The notes beneath the pieces are model-generated. The model did no database searches. It was not told the origin of the DNA and saw nothing but the letters and a program-made list of their open reading frames with translations. Shown here one piece after another: positions 1 to 10,153 of a stretch of DNA of 64,000 nucleotides. Where the stretch lies: the NCBI GenBank assembly GCA_947497755.1, contig CANMHT010000001.1, positions 310,001-374,000 on the forward strand, in the 5' to 3' direction. Each line of letters starts with the position of its first letter. Position 1 is the first letter of the stretch. A program made the position numbers and the translations under genes. Source of the stretch: an uncultured Polaribacter sp. GTDB lineage: Bacteria > Bacteroidota > Bacteroidia > Flavobacteriales > Flavobacteriaceae.

Positions 1-98
1 ATTATTAACTTTCGTAAAGGTCTAGGTGTAATTGGATAAATAAATAGGCTTTTTGCTATTCCAAATAGTAAAAGAGTTATTAATATTTTAATTTTCAT
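1..98 (-). CDS. Partial N-terminus of an unidentified exported protein
   Basis: An open frame starts with ATG at 98 on the minus strand and runs off the left edge of the window without a stop (32 codons visible). The product begins MKIKILITLLLFGIAKS, a lysine n-region and a hydrophobic core that resemble a signal peptide, followed by a proline-rich stretch. Nothing more can be said about its family. The frame is short and the sequence AT-rich, so it could be a chance ORF; the signal-peptide shape is the only support. Confidence 0.35.
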   Translation of the reverse strand, partial: MKIKILITLLLFGIAKSLFIYPITPRPLRKLI

Positions 99-307
99 AT
101 AGTTTTTTTAATTATGCACAACTTATGACTAAATAGAAAAGCACATTTAGATCTTATTTATATTAATAATAGAATATCCCTTATTAAAAGGAGGTATCAC
201 AACAATTTTTTATTAAGTAGTAAGATATATTCCTTTTCGTTAGCTTGGTTAAATGTACTATATATTCTAATAGTATAAAAGACTTTTTTAAAGTATGCTA
301 GAAAAAA
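99..307. other. Intergenic, no gene seen
   Basis: This AT-rich stretch lies between the partial minus-strand ORF and the 3' end of tsaD. I see no open frame with coding character, no clear terminator hairpin and no RNA gene. Confidence 0.5.
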
Positions 308-1336
308 CTATTCTGTAACTTTTAATCGAGCTTGTGCGGTAACAGAAATATCTGAATAGGTATTGTTTAAGAATTTTAAATATCCTGTAGTGGCAATCAT
401 AGCAGCATTGTCTGTGGTATATTCAAACTTAGGAATATAGGTTGTCCATCCCCAATGCTTTTCTGCAATTTGCAAACGTTTTCTTATTTCTGAATTGGCA
501 GAAACTCCACCAGCAATTGCAATGTGTTTTATATCGGTATGTTTTACTGCATTCTTCAATTTGTCCATTAAAATTTCAATAATGGTATACTGAATAGAAG
601 CGCAAATATCTACAAGATGCTCTTTGATAAAATTCGGATTCTCTTTTTCTTGCTTTTGAATGAAGTATAAAATGGCTGTTTTAAGTCCGCTAAAACTAAA
701 ATCTAAATCCCCAACTTTAGGTTTCGAAAATTGAAAAGCTTTTGGATTTCCTTCTTGAGCATATTTATCAATCAATGGACCTCCTGGATAAGGTAATCCT
801 AATATTTTTGCGGATTTATCAAAGGCTTCTCCAACGGCATCGTCAATTGTTTCTCCTAAAATTACCATATCAAAATGATTAGAAATCTTTACAATTTGTG
901 TATGTCCTCCACTTATGGTTAAACAAACAAAAGGAAAAGGTGGAATTTTAGCATCTTCTTCTTCAATAAAGTGCGCCAAAATATGTGCTTGCATATGGTT
1001 TACATCTATAAGCGGAATCTGTAATCCTAATGCTAAAGATTTTGCAAAAGAAGTTCCAACTAATAATGACCCCATAAGTCCTGGTCCTCTAGTAAAAGCA
1101 ATGGCTGTTAAATCTTCTTTGGTAATTCCTGCTTGTTCTATAGCTTGTTGTACAACAGGAACAATATTTTGTTGGTGAGCTCTTGAAGCTAACTCAGGAA
1201 CCACACCACCATACTTAGAATGTACCTCTTGATTAGCAACAACATTACTAAGCACTTTACCATTACAAATTACTGCTGCACTTGTATCATCACAAGAAGA
1301 TTCTATTCCTAAAATATAGATTGTTTTTTGGCTCAA
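308..1336 (-). CDS. tsaD: tRNA N6-adenosine threonylcarbamoyltransferase TsaD
   Basis: TsaD transfers the threonylcarbamoyl group from TC-AMP to A37 of tRNAs that read ANN codons, working with TsaB and TsaE in the cytoplasm. The Kae1 signature is present: LGIESSCDDTSAAV near residue 10, the metal-binding HMQAH pair (about H114 and H118), ISGGHTQIV near 141, GEAFDKSAKILGLPYPGGP, and a C-terminal TTDNAAMIA. I place the start at the TTG at 1336, giving 342 residues, close to the 337 of E. coli TsaD. An in-frame ATG at 1426 would add 30 residues with no family counterpart and would cover the likely promoter. The gene is divergent from tamB. Identity is very secure; the start is inferred. Confidence 0.95.
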   Translation of the reverse strand: MSQKTIYILGIESSCDDTSAAVICNGKVLSNVVANQEVHSKYGGVVPELASRAHQQNIVPVVQQAIEQAGITKEDLTAIAFTRGPGLMGSLLVGTSFAKSLALGLQIPLIDVNHMQAHILAHFIEEEDAKIPPFPFVCLTISGGHTQIVKISNHFDMVILGETIDDAVGEAFDKSAKILGLPYPGGPLIDKYAQEGNPKAFQFSKPKVGDLDFSFSGLKTAILYFIQKQEKENPNFIKEHLVDICASIQYTIIEILMDKLKNAVKHTDIKHIAIAGGVSANSEIRKRLQIAEKHWGWTTYIPKFEYTTDNAAMIATTGYLKFLNNTYSDISVTAQARLKVTE

Positions 1337-1363
1337 AAGATTAAAAAGTTTAAATTGCTTTTG

Positions 1364-1371
1364 CAAAAATA
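1364..1371 (-). promoter_or_regulatory. Possible tsaD -7 element
   Basis: On the minus strand this reads TATTTTTG, a perfect match to the Bacteroidetes -7 consensus TAnnTTTG, about 27 bases upstream of the proposed TTG start. No good TTTG -33 element sits at the usual distance of about 19-20 bases, so support is only moderate. Confidence 0.4.
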
Positions 1372-1426
1372 TTGATTCAAATTCAATAGTTATAAAAAAT
1401 TCAACTTTCTTTGCAAAAAGTGGCAA

Positions 1427-1434
1427 TATTTTTG
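1427..1434 (+). promoter_or_regulatory. Possible tamB -7 element
   Basis: TATTTTTG on the plus strand matches TAnnTTTG. It would start transcription near 1440, upstream of both the ATT at 1472 and the GTG at 1514 considered for tamB. A well-spaced -33 box is not obvious. Confidence 0.4.
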
Positions 1435-1513
1435 ATTAAAGATATACGAACTACACAAATAAAATACTGAGATTAAAAACAAGATTAAAATATTCGCTAG
1501 GTTTTTAGGATAT

Positions 1514-4500
1514 GTGCTATTATTCTTATTTTTAATTAGTATCATATTCTCAATTCCAGGTGTACAAACTCGGCTTGCAAAAAGACTCACCAATAGCTTA
1601 AAAGAATCTTACAAAGCAAATATTGAAATTAAAAGAGTAGACTTGTCTTTTTTAGGTTCTGTACAGCTTAAAGGAGTAGAGGTAAGAGATCACCACAATG
1701 ACACCTTAATCTTTGTAAAAAACTTAAGCACTTCTTTATTAAATGCTAAAAAGATTATTGATAACAAAGTAAACCTAGGAAGTGTGTCTTTAGACGGAAT
1801 AGATTTTCGCTTAAAAACATACAAAGGAGAAGACAATGATAACCTATCCATTTTTGTAGATCTTTTTGAAGACGATACTCCAAGAGATTCTTTAGCAGAA
1901 CCCTTTTTATTAAACAGTGCTAGCTTGTATTTAAATGATTTAAATTTTAAGCTGATAGACGAAAATAAAGAAGACAAGCTTCAGTTTATGGTAAAAAATG
2001 GTGGAGGAAGTTTAAGTGATTTTAAAATATTAGGTCCAGATGTTACTGCTAAAATTAGAGGATTGTATTTTGAAGATGAAAGAGGAATAGAAATTACCAA
2101 TTTGACCACAGATTTTACCTACACAAAAACGCACATGCTGTTTTATAATACTGTTTTAGAAACAAAAACATCTCGTATAAAATCAGATATTGTTTTTAAT
2201 TATAAACGAGAAGATTTGCAGTTCTTTAACGATAAAGTAGCTATCAAAGCAGATTTTTTATATAGCAAAGTCTCTGTGCAAGATTTAGCTAAATTATACG
2301 GAGAACTTGGTGGTACTGATGTGTTAAATTTAACAGGGAAATTAAGAGGTACATTAAACGATTTTAAAGTACAAGAGTTGGATATAATGTCTAATGAAGG
2401 AATTGTAATTAACGGTGACTTGGCTTTTAAAAATGCTGTAAATACAGAAAATGGTTTTTCTTTTGATGGAAAACTAAAAAAGGTAACGGCAAATTATGAG
2501 GAATTAAAACAAATTTTACCCAATCTTTTAGGGAAAACATTACCAACAGAATTTAGACGATTAGGAAGTTTTACGTTGGTTGGAGATACTTTTGTAAATG
2601 AAGAAGAATTAGATATTGATGTGTCTATTTATTCTATAATTGGAACCACCAAAGCAGATTTAAAATTAACCAATATTACAACAATTGATGATGCTGATTA
2701 CAAAGGAAATGTTGAATTGATTAATTTTAATATCGGACGCTTTTTTAACGATCCTTATTTTGGTAAAATTACATTGGTTGGAGATGTTAATGGAAAAGGG
2801 TTTAGGATAGATAATATCAATTCTGGAATTATTGGAACCATTAAAGAAATTGAATTCAACGATTATAATTATAAGGATATCAATGTAAATGGTTTGTTCC
2901 AAAATAGACTATTCAATGGAAACTTAAATGTAAATGACTCACTCTTTAAAATGCGTTTTAATGGGTTGGCAGATTTTTCTTCTAAAGTAAATAAGTTCGA
3001 TTTTACGGCAAATATTCTTGAAGCAGATTTGAATAAAACCAATTTGTATACTAGAGATAGTATTGCAAAGCTAAAAGGAGAAATAGAGTTTGATATTGTA
3101 GGAAACACCTTTGATGATATTATTGGGAAGACAACCTTTAATAATGTAGAGTATAAGAATCAAAAACAAACCTATAATTTTAAAAGGTTTATTGTGTCAT
3201 CTTCTGTAAAAGGAGATATAAAGACAATCGATATCAACAAAAACTCTGATGCAAATGGAGTAGCACAAGGATCGATAACTGGAGACTTTAAATTTAGCGA
3301 GCTGATTCCGCTTACTCAAAATGCAATGGGAAGTATTTATGCAAATTATACGCCTTATAAAATTGCACCAAATCAAAAAATTAAATATAATCTAGATGTT
3401 TACAATCAGGTAATTGATGTGTTTTTTCCAGACATTTATATTGATGAAAGCACCAATTTAAATGGAGAAATAATTACAGCTAAAAACATTTTTAAGTTGA
3501 ATCTGAAATCACCAAAAATTATTGCTTATGGCAATGTATTAGATTCTGTAGATTTATATATCAATAATAAGAACACGGCTTTTAATACTCACTTAAGAGT
3601 TGCCAAAATAAATACCAAATATTTTAATGCCACCAAGTTAAACTTAATTAACTTAACAAAGAATGATACATTGTTTGTGAAATCTGAGTTTAAAGGAGAT
3701 CGAAACTTAGACGAAACCTTTAATATGGATTTTTTCTATACGTTTGATAAGGATAAAAAAGCAGTTTTAGGAATACAGAAATCAACCTTTAATTTCGAAG
3801 AAAATACTTGGCGAATCAATCCAAAAGACAATAAGGATAATAAAGTTGTTTTTGATTTAAAAAAGAGTGAGTTTGACTTTAGCCCGTTTAATTTAAAATC
3901 GAAAAATCAAGAAATTTCATTTCAAGGTTCATTAAGAGATTCTACCTACAAAGACTTAAAGTTTAATTTTAAAGATGTAAAACTATCTAGCTTTTTACCT
4001 CCAATTGATAGTTTATCAATGAATGGAATTTTAAGTGGAAACATAGATTTTTTACAAAAAGAAGGACAGTACAGCCCAAAAGGAAACCTTTCTGTTAAAG
4101 GCTTTAAAATTAATTCTTTTGAGCAAGGAGATTTGTTATTAGATGTGGTTGGAGAGAATTCTTACGAAAAGTATTCGGTAGATTTATCATTAGAAAATGC
4201 GAATAGAAAAAGTATTACCGCCAACGGAACGGTAGATTTTACTCAGCAAAGACCAATTTTAGATTTAAAAGTAGCTTTAAATAAATTTCAATTAAACGCT
4301 TTTAGCCCTTTAGGTCAAGATGTGTTATCAAAAATAAGAGGAGAAGCTTCTGGGAATTTTGACGTTACTGGCTTTTTAAGAAATCCAACAATGGATGGGG
4401 AACTGAATTTAAGAGGCGCAGGCTTATTGTTCCCATACTTAAATATTGATTATGATTTTGATGGAGTAACGAACATTAAATTAAAAGATCAATCATTCAT

Positions 4501-5950
4501 TTTTCAAGATTTAAAACTATTAGATACAAAACATAAAACAAGAGGAAACTTTAACGGTTCTATTACACATCAAGATTTTAAATCTTGGTATATGGATTTT
4601 AATATAGATTCTAACAACCTTGTAGTATTAGATACAGAGCAGTCAGAAGAATCTTTATACTACGGAACAGCATTTATTAAAGGGAATGCTAGAATTTACG
4701 GACTTACAGATAATTTATTTATTGATGTAAATGCCACCACAAATCCAGATACAAAATTTGTCATTCCTTTAAAAGACATTAAAACAATAGACAATTATAA
4801 ATTAATTCGATTTAAGTCAGATAATAATGTTATCGTAGAAAAGAAAGAAGATGATTTTGTACTAAATGCCTTAAAAGGATTAAAATTAGATATCAATTTA
4901 GAGGTAACAAATGATGCTGTAGCAGAGGTTGTAATTGATGAGAATAACGGAAGTTTACTGAATGGACGAGGAAACGGAAATTTAAAAATTAAGATTGATA
5001 CTCGAGACAATTTTACAATGGATGGAGACTTTACTGTTGAAGAAGGTCGATATGAATTTAAATATGGAGGACTAGTTAATAAAACATTTACTGTAGAAAA
5101 AGGAGGAACTATTTCTTGGGATGGAAATCCGTATGATGCAGAATTAGATATTACGGCTATTTATACTACAACAGCAAATCCATCAGTATTGTTAGAGAAT
5201 TTTAACTCTAGTAGAAAAATTCCGGTGAACTTAATTACTAAAATTACAGGTGGACTTTTTAGTTCTACACAAGATTTTGATATAAAAATTCCGAATGTAA
5301 ATAATACAATTGCTTCCGAGTTAGAATTTAAGTTGAATGATAATAATGTTGATGAAAGAACGAAACAGTTTTTATCATTATTAGCATTAAATACATTTTA
5401 CAATCCAGATCAATCTAATTTTGATGGTTCTAATGCCATTTTAGGAACTACCTCTAATGCGATTACAGGTATTTTATCAGATTTAATTAGTAGTAATGAT
5501 GGAAAAGTACAGTTTAATGTAAATTATGATATTGCAGATAGAAGTGATGTGAGCAATGTTGTTAATGATGATTTGGTAAATGTAGAAGTGGGAACACAAA
5601 TTTCAGATCGAGTAGTGGTGAATGGTAAAGTTGGGGTTCCTGTAGGATCTAAAACACAATCTAGTGTGGTTGGAGAAGTAAAAGTAGAGGTGTTGTTAAA
5701 TGAAAAAGGAAACTTTAGAGGAGTCATTTTTAATAGACAAAATGAAATTCAATATTCCACTCAAGAAGAAGGGTATACACAAGGTGTTGGATTAACTTAT
5801 CAAGTAGATTTCAATAACTTGTCAGAACTACTTCAAAAAATCGGATTAAAGAAGAAGAAAAAAAATAAAAAGAAAGTTAAAAAAGATTCGGTAAAAACCG
5901 CAAAATTATCGAAGTTTATAAAATTAAAATCAACAACAAATAAAAATTAA
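1514..5950 (+). CDS. tamB: TamB-like translocation/assembly module protein
   Basis: A very large protein (1478 residues from GTG 1514) with one N-terminal membrane segment (LLFLFLISIIFSIPGV), a long beta-rich AsmA/TamB-type body and a C-terminal TamB (DUF490) domain. In this family the protein spans the periplasm and is implicated in phospholipid transport to, or assembly of, the outer membrane. The C-terminus ends in a lysine-rich tail (KKKKKNKKKVKK) after GVGLTYQVDF. The GTG start cuts the positively charged n-region; the frame is open back to 1463 and an ATT at 1472 would add a basic KNKIK segment before the membrane helix. No ATG is available. The stop is 2 bases before the next gene. Confidence 0.88.
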   Translation: MLLFLFLISIIFSIPGVQTRLAKRLTNSLKESYKANIEIKRVDLSFLGSVQLKGVEVRDHHNDTLIFVKNLSTSLLNAKKIIDNKVNLGSVSLDGIDFRLKTYKGEDNDNLSIFVDLFEDDTPRDSLAEPFLLNSASLYLNDLNFKLIDENKEDKLQFMVKNGGGSLSDFKILGPDVTAKIRGLYFEDERGIEITNLTTDFTYTKTHMLFYNTVLETKTSRIKSDIVFNYKREDLQFFNDKVAIKADFLYSKVSVQDLAKLYGELGGTDVLNLTGKLRGTLNDFKVQELDIMSNEGIVINGDLAFKNAVNTENGFSFDGKLKKVTANYEELKQILPNLLGKTLPTEFRRLGSFTLVGDTFVNEEELDIDVSIYSIIGTTKADLKLTNITTIDDADYKGNVELINFNIGRFFNDPYFGKITLVGDVNGKGFRIDNINSGIIGTIKEIEFNDYNYKDINVNGLFQNRLFNGNLNVNDSLFKMRFNGLADFSSKVNKFDFTANILEADLNKTNLYTRDSIAKLKGEIEFDIVGNTFDDIIGKTTFNNVEYKNQKQTYNFKRFIVSSSVKGDIKTIDINKNSDANGVAQGSITGDFKFSELIPLTQNAMGSIYANYTPYKIAPNQKIKYNLDVYNQVIDVFFPDIYIDESTNLNGEIITAKNIFKLNLKSPKIIAYGNVLDSVDLYINNKNTAFNTHLRVAKINTKYFNATKLNLINLTKNDTLFVKSEFKGDRNLDETFNMDFFYTFDKDKKAVLGIQKSTFNFEENTWRINPKDNKDNKVVFDLKKSEFDFSPFNLKSKNQEISFQGSLRDSTYKDLKFNFKDVKLSSFLPPIDSLSMNGILSGNIDFLQKEGQYSPKGNLSVKGFKINSFEQGDLLLDVVGENSYEKYSVDLSLENANRKSITANGTVDFTQQRPILDLKVALNKFQLNAFSPLGQDVLSKIRGEASGNFDVTGFLRNPTMDGELNLRGAGLLFPYLNIDYDFDGVTNIKLKDQSFIFQDLKLLDTKHKTRGNFNGSITHQDFKSWYMDFNIDSNNLVVLDTEQSEESLYYGTAFIKGNARIYGLTDNLFIDVNATTNPDTKFVIPLKDIKTIDNYKLIRFKSDNNVIVEKKEDDFVLNALKGLKLDINLEVTNDAVAEVVIDENNGSLLNGRGNGNLKIKIDTRDNFTMDGDFTVEEGRYEFKYGGLVNKTFTVEKGGTISWDGNPYDAELDITAIYTTTANPSVLLENFNSSRKIPVNLITKITGGLFSSTQDFDIKIPNVNNTIASELEFKLNDNNVDERTKQFLSLLALNTFYNPDQSNFDGSNAILGTTSNAITGILSDLISSNDGKVQFNVNYDIADRSDVSNVVNDDLVNVEVGTQISDRVVVNGKVGVPVGSKTQSSVVGEVKVEVLLNEKGNFRGVIFNRQNEIQYSTQEEGYTQGVGLTYQVDFNNLSELLQKIGLKKKKKNKKKVKKDSVKTAKLSKFIKLKSTTNKN

Positions 5951-5952
5951 AT

Positions 5953-6855
5953 ATGAAGGATTATTCGCTAGTTATTTTAGCAGCCGGAATGGGAAGTAGG
6001 TACGGAGGAACAAAGCAATTAGATGCTGTTTCTGAAAATGGAGAAACAATCATGGACTTTTCTTTGTTTGATGCTGTTAAAGCAGGATTTACTAAAATTG
6101 TTTTTATTCTAAGAAAGGATATTGTAGAAGAGGTAAAAGCAGATTTTGGAACTAAGTTAGAAGGGAAAGTGAAAGTTGAATATGTAATTCAAGAAACGAA
6201 TAAAGTTCCAGAAAAATACCAAAATAACGAAAGAACTAAACCTTGGGGAACTGGGCATGCGCTGTTAGTTGCTAAAGAGGCAATTAAAGAAAATTTCTGT
6301 GTTATTAATGCAGATGATTTTTATGGTTATGATGCTTTTGTTTCTATCTTATCTTTCTTAAAATCAACAGAAGAAACAGCTAATAATTATGCAATGGTTG
6401 GTTTTCCTATAACCAATACATTATCAGATAATGGGAGCGTATCTAGAGGAGAAACTTTTGTAGATGAAAACCAAAAGTTATATCAAATTATAGAGAGAAC
6501 ATCGATTACCAAGCAAGGAGATAAAATTGTGTACAATACAGAAAATGGTGAAGAAGCAGAAATGTCTAAAGAGACTTTAGTTTCTATGAATTTTTGGGGA
6601 TTCACTCCAGCATTTTTAAACTTTTTAGAAGCTGAATTTGATAATTTCTTAGAAGAGAATTACAAAGAAATGAAAACAGAATTCTTTTTACCATTTGTAG
6701 TAGATACATTAATTCAAGATAAATTAGCAGATGTAGAGGTAATTGGTACCGATGCAATGTGGATGGGAGTTACCTACAAAGAAGATAAAGAAATTGTAGT
6801 TAATAAGGTAAAAGAGTTAATTGCTAAAGGAGCTTATCCAGCAAAACTTTGGTAA
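5953..6855 (+). CDS. Sugar-phosphate nucleotidyltransferase
   Basis: A 300-residue NTP-transferase. The N-terminal LVILAAGMGSRYGGTKQLD carries the glycine-rich nucleotide-binding loop, and VINADDFYG near residue 117 supplies the acidic metal-binding site typical of these Rossmann-like enzymes. The usual reaction is sugar-1-phosphate plus NTP giving NDP-sugar and pyrophosphate. Its stop overlaps the start of the downstream sugar kinase by one base (TAATG), which suggests translational coupling and that the kinase makes the sugar-1-phosphate it uses. By that context the substrate is probably a HexNAc-1-phosphate and the nucleotide UTP, as for MurU-type enzymes; this is inference. Confidence 0.85.
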   Translation: MKDYSLVILAAGMGSRYGGTKQLDAVSENGETIMDFSLFDAVKAGFTKIVFILRKDIVEEVKADFGTKLEGKVKVEYVIQETNKVPEKYQNNERTKPWGTGHALLVAKEAIKENFCVINADDFYGYDAFVSILSFLKSTEETANNYAMVGFPITNTLSDNGSVSRGETFVDENQKLYQIIERTSITKQGDKIVYNTENGEEAEMSKETLVSMNFWGFTPAFLNFLEAEFDNFLEENYKEMKTEFFLPFVVDTLIQDKLADVEVIGTDAMWMGVTYKEDKEIVVNKVKELIAKGAYPAKLW

Positions 6856-7940
6856 TGAATACTTTGTTAGAAGGTATTTTTAATGAGTTTCAGGTACAAT
6901 CTAAGTATCAATCGTATCAAGAATTAAATTCTGGACACATCAATGATACTTATTTGATTGAAACATTTGGAGAACCAAATTATGTGCTTCAAAAAATAAA
7001 CGGAAATGTATTTAAAGATGCTAAAAACTTAGTAAAAAATAAAGTACTTGTTAGTGCTTATCTACAAGATAAATTTGCACATTTAAGTGAACAAGAAATT
7101 TCTAGAAAAGTATTGTGTTTTGTAAAAACGAAACGCAATACTTTTTTTTATGAAGATGAATTTGGAGGTATTTGGAATCTTTCTATTTATATAGAGAATA
7201 CCACAACTTATTTAAAAACACCATCTTCTAAAATTGCTTATGAAGCAGGAAAAGCAACAGGTTTTTTTTTAGAAAGTACAACAGATTTTGATGCTTCAAA
7301 ATTGGTAGATATTTTACCGCAATTTCATTCGGTATCTTATAGGTACAAACAATTTAAAGAGGCTTTGTCAAAAGCAACAAATGAAGCTATAGAAGAAGCT
7401 AAGTTTCAAATTGAATTTGTAGAAAAGCACATTAGCGAAATGCTTCAGATAGATAAGGCAATTCAACACGACGAAATTCAATTGAGACTTACACATTCTG
7501 ATACTAAAATTTCTAATATTTTATTTTCGAATGAACAGGCATTGTGTTTAATTGATACGGATACCGTGATGAATGGTGTTATTCATTTTGATTATGGAGA
7601 TGCCATAAGAACCATTTGTGCTACAGCAAATGAAGATGAAAAAGACATAGCTTTAGTAGATTTTAATCTAGACTTCTTTAAAAGTTATACTCAAGGTTTC
7701 TTTTCAGAGTTAAAAAATATTTCTGAAAAAGAAATATACTACTTAGCAACAAGTGTAAAGATGATGCCTTTTATTATGGGGGCACGATTTTTGACAGATT
7801 TTTTAAATGGTAATGTGTATTATAAAGTTGCCTATGAAAATCACAACTTGGATAGAGCCAAAAATCAATTTGCTTATGTGAATGCGATCATAAAAAAGTA
7901 TTCAAAAATAGAAGCAATTATAGGAAAAGAATTTTCTTAA
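6855..7940 (+). CDS. NahK-like anomeric N-acetylhexosamine 1-kinase
   Basis: A 361-residue protein with the aminoglycoside-phosphotransferase fold. It resembles Bifidobacterium NahK along most of its length: a GHINDTYLIET nucleotide loop, YVLQKINGNVF, the catalytic LTHSDTKISNIL (the Brenner HxDxxxxN-type motif), the metal-binding LIDTDTV and HFDYGDAIR, and a C-terminal GARFLTDFLNGNVYYK. Such kinases phosphorylate N-acetylhexosamines at the anomeric hydroxyl. The adjacent nucleotidyltransferase would turn the product into a UDP-sugar, a salvage route like AmgK/MurU. The ATG at 6855 is chosen because it overlaps the preceding stop; a TTG six bases upstream is less likely. An intrinsic terminator follows. 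Confidence 0.82.
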   Translation: MNTLLEGIFNEFQVQSKYQSYQELNSGHINDTYLIETFGEPNYVLQKINGNVFKDAKNLVKNKVLVSAYLQDKFAHLSEQEISRKVLCFVKTKRNTFFYEDEFGGIWNLSIYIENTTTYLKTPSSKIAYEAGKATGFFLESTTDFDASKLVDILPQFHSVSYRYKQFKEALSKATNEAIEEAKFQIEFVEKHISEMLQIDKAIQHDEIQLRLTHSDTKISNILFSNEQALCLIDTDTVMNGVIHFDYGDAIRTICATANEDEKDIALVDFNLDFFKSYTQGFFSELKNISEKEIYYLATSVKMMPFIMGARFLTDFLNGNVYYKVAYENHNLDRAKNQFAYVNAIIKKYSKIEAIIGKEFS

Positions 7941-7972
7941 AAGAAGTGCTTTTTCTCCTAAAAATATAAAGA

Positions 7973-8000
7973 AACACCGAAAACGTTTTCGATGTTTTTT
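7973..8000 (+). terminator. Intrinsic terminator after the sugar kinase
   Basis: The arms AAACACCGAAAA and TTTTCGATGTTT pair with one mismatch around a short centre, and a run of six T follows on the plus strand. It lies 32 bases after the kinase stop and ends the tamB-kinase unit. The in-frame ATG at 7992 lies inside it, so it is not the pfkA start. Confidence 0.75.
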
Positions 8001-8042
8001 CAAAAAACAATCCTTTTAATCCGTAATTTTACACAAGTATTT

Positions 8043-9026
8043 ATGAGAGAAATTAAAAAAATAGCGGTCATGACTTCAGGTGGAGATTCACCTGGAATGA
8101 ATGCAGCAATTCGGTCTGTAGTTAGAACCTGTGCATTTTATAAAAAAGAATGTGTGGGTATTTATAGAGGATATCAAGGGTTGATTGAGGGAGATTTTAT
8201 TCCCCTAACAGCAAGAAGTGTAAACAATATTATTAATAAAGGAGGTACGATATTAAAATCTGCCAGATCTAAAGAATTTAGAACTGTAGAAGGTAGAAAA
8301 AAAGCCTATCAAAACCTTACCGAAAATAATATTGATGGTTTAGTAGTTATCGGTGGAGATGGAACTTTTACTGGAGGAGTAGTGTTTAATGAAGAGTTTA
8401 ATTTTCCAATTATAGGAATTCCAGGAACTATTGATAATGATATTTATGGAACATCACATACATTAGGGTATGATACTGCGTTGAATACTACAGTAGAAGC
8501 CATTGATAAGATTAGAGATACAGCCTCTTCGCACAATAGACTTTTCTTTGTAGAGGTCATGGGAAGAGATGCTGGTTTTATAGCATTAAATGCCGGAGTT
8601 GGAGCTGGAGCTGAAGAAATATTAATTCCAGAAGAAGATTTAGGGTTAGATCGCTTGTTAGAATCTTTAAAGAAGAGTAAAAAAGCAGGGAAATCATCAA
8701 GTATTGTAGTAGTTGCAGAAGGCGATAAAATTGGTAAAAATGTATTCGAATTAGCAGATTATGTTGAAGAAAATTTACCAGAATATGAAGTAAGAGTTTC
8801 TGTATTAGGGCACATGCAAAGAGGCGGATCTCCTAGCTGCTTTGATAGAGTTTTAGCAAGTAGATTAGGAGTAGGAGCTGTAGAATTGCTATTGGATGGG
8901 AAAACAAATTTAATGGTTGGTTTGGTAAATAACGAAGTGAAATCAACAAGCTTAGAAAAAGCAATAAAAGGTCAGCATACCATTAATAATGAGTTATTGA
9001 GAGTATCTGATATTATGACAATTTAA
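8043..9026 (+). CDS. pfkA: ATP-dependent 6-phosphofructokinase
   Basis: PfkA phosphorylates fructose-6-phosphate to fructose-1,6-bisphosphate, the committed step of glycolysis. Motifs seen: IAVMTSGGDSPGMNAAIR at the N-terminus, VVIGGDGTFTGG (ATP site), GIPGTIDNDIYGT with the catalytic aspartates, EVMGRDAGFIA and GHMQRGGSPSCFDR. The length of 327 residues fits the bacterial ATP-PFK family (E. coli 320). I start at the ATG at 8043; an upstream in-frame ATG at 7992 lies within the preceding terminator. gapA follows after 12 bases, so the two glycolytic genes probably form one transcript. Confidence 0.96.
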   Translation: MREIKKIAVMTSGGDSPGMNAAIRSVVRTCAFYKKECVGIYRGYQGLIEGDFIPLTARSVNNIINKGGTILKSARSKEFRTVEGRKKAYQNLTENNIDGLVVIGGDGTFTGGVVFNEEFNFPIIGIPGTIDNDIYGTSHTLGYDTALNTTVEAIDKIRDTASSHNRLFFVEVMGRDAGFIALNAGVGAGAEEILIPEEDLGLDRLLESLKKSKKAGKSSSIVVVAEGDKIGKNVFELADYVEENLPEYEVRVSVLGHMQRGGSPSCFDRVLASRLGVGAVELLLDGKTNLMVGLVNNEVKSTSLEKAIKGQHTINNELLRVSDIMTI

Positions 9027-10070
<1,044 letters not shown>

Positions 10071-10088
10071 AATAGTTTTTCAAAACAT

Positions 10089-10127
10089 AAAAAAGGCTTG
10101 GTGATTTTTTAATTACCAAGCCTTTTT
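10089..10127. terminator. Bidirectional terminator between gapA and ridA
   Basis: A 13-bp stem of AAAAAGGCTTGGT and ACCAAGCCTTTTT encloses an AT-rich loop. It is flanked by A-runs and T-runs, so it can end both gapA (plus) and the lptD-ridA unit (minus). Confidence 0.85.
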
Positions 10128-10153
10128 AGTTTATGTCTATTGTTAATAGTTTC

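Noticed and set aside
915..1178. 87-codon plus-strand ORF
   Set aside because: Antisense shadow of tsaD, rich in Cys/Ser from the reverse reading of conserved codons.
7992..8042. Upstream ATG as the start of pfkA
   Set aside because: It lies within the preceding intrinsic terminator and adds 17 residues absent from the PFK family.
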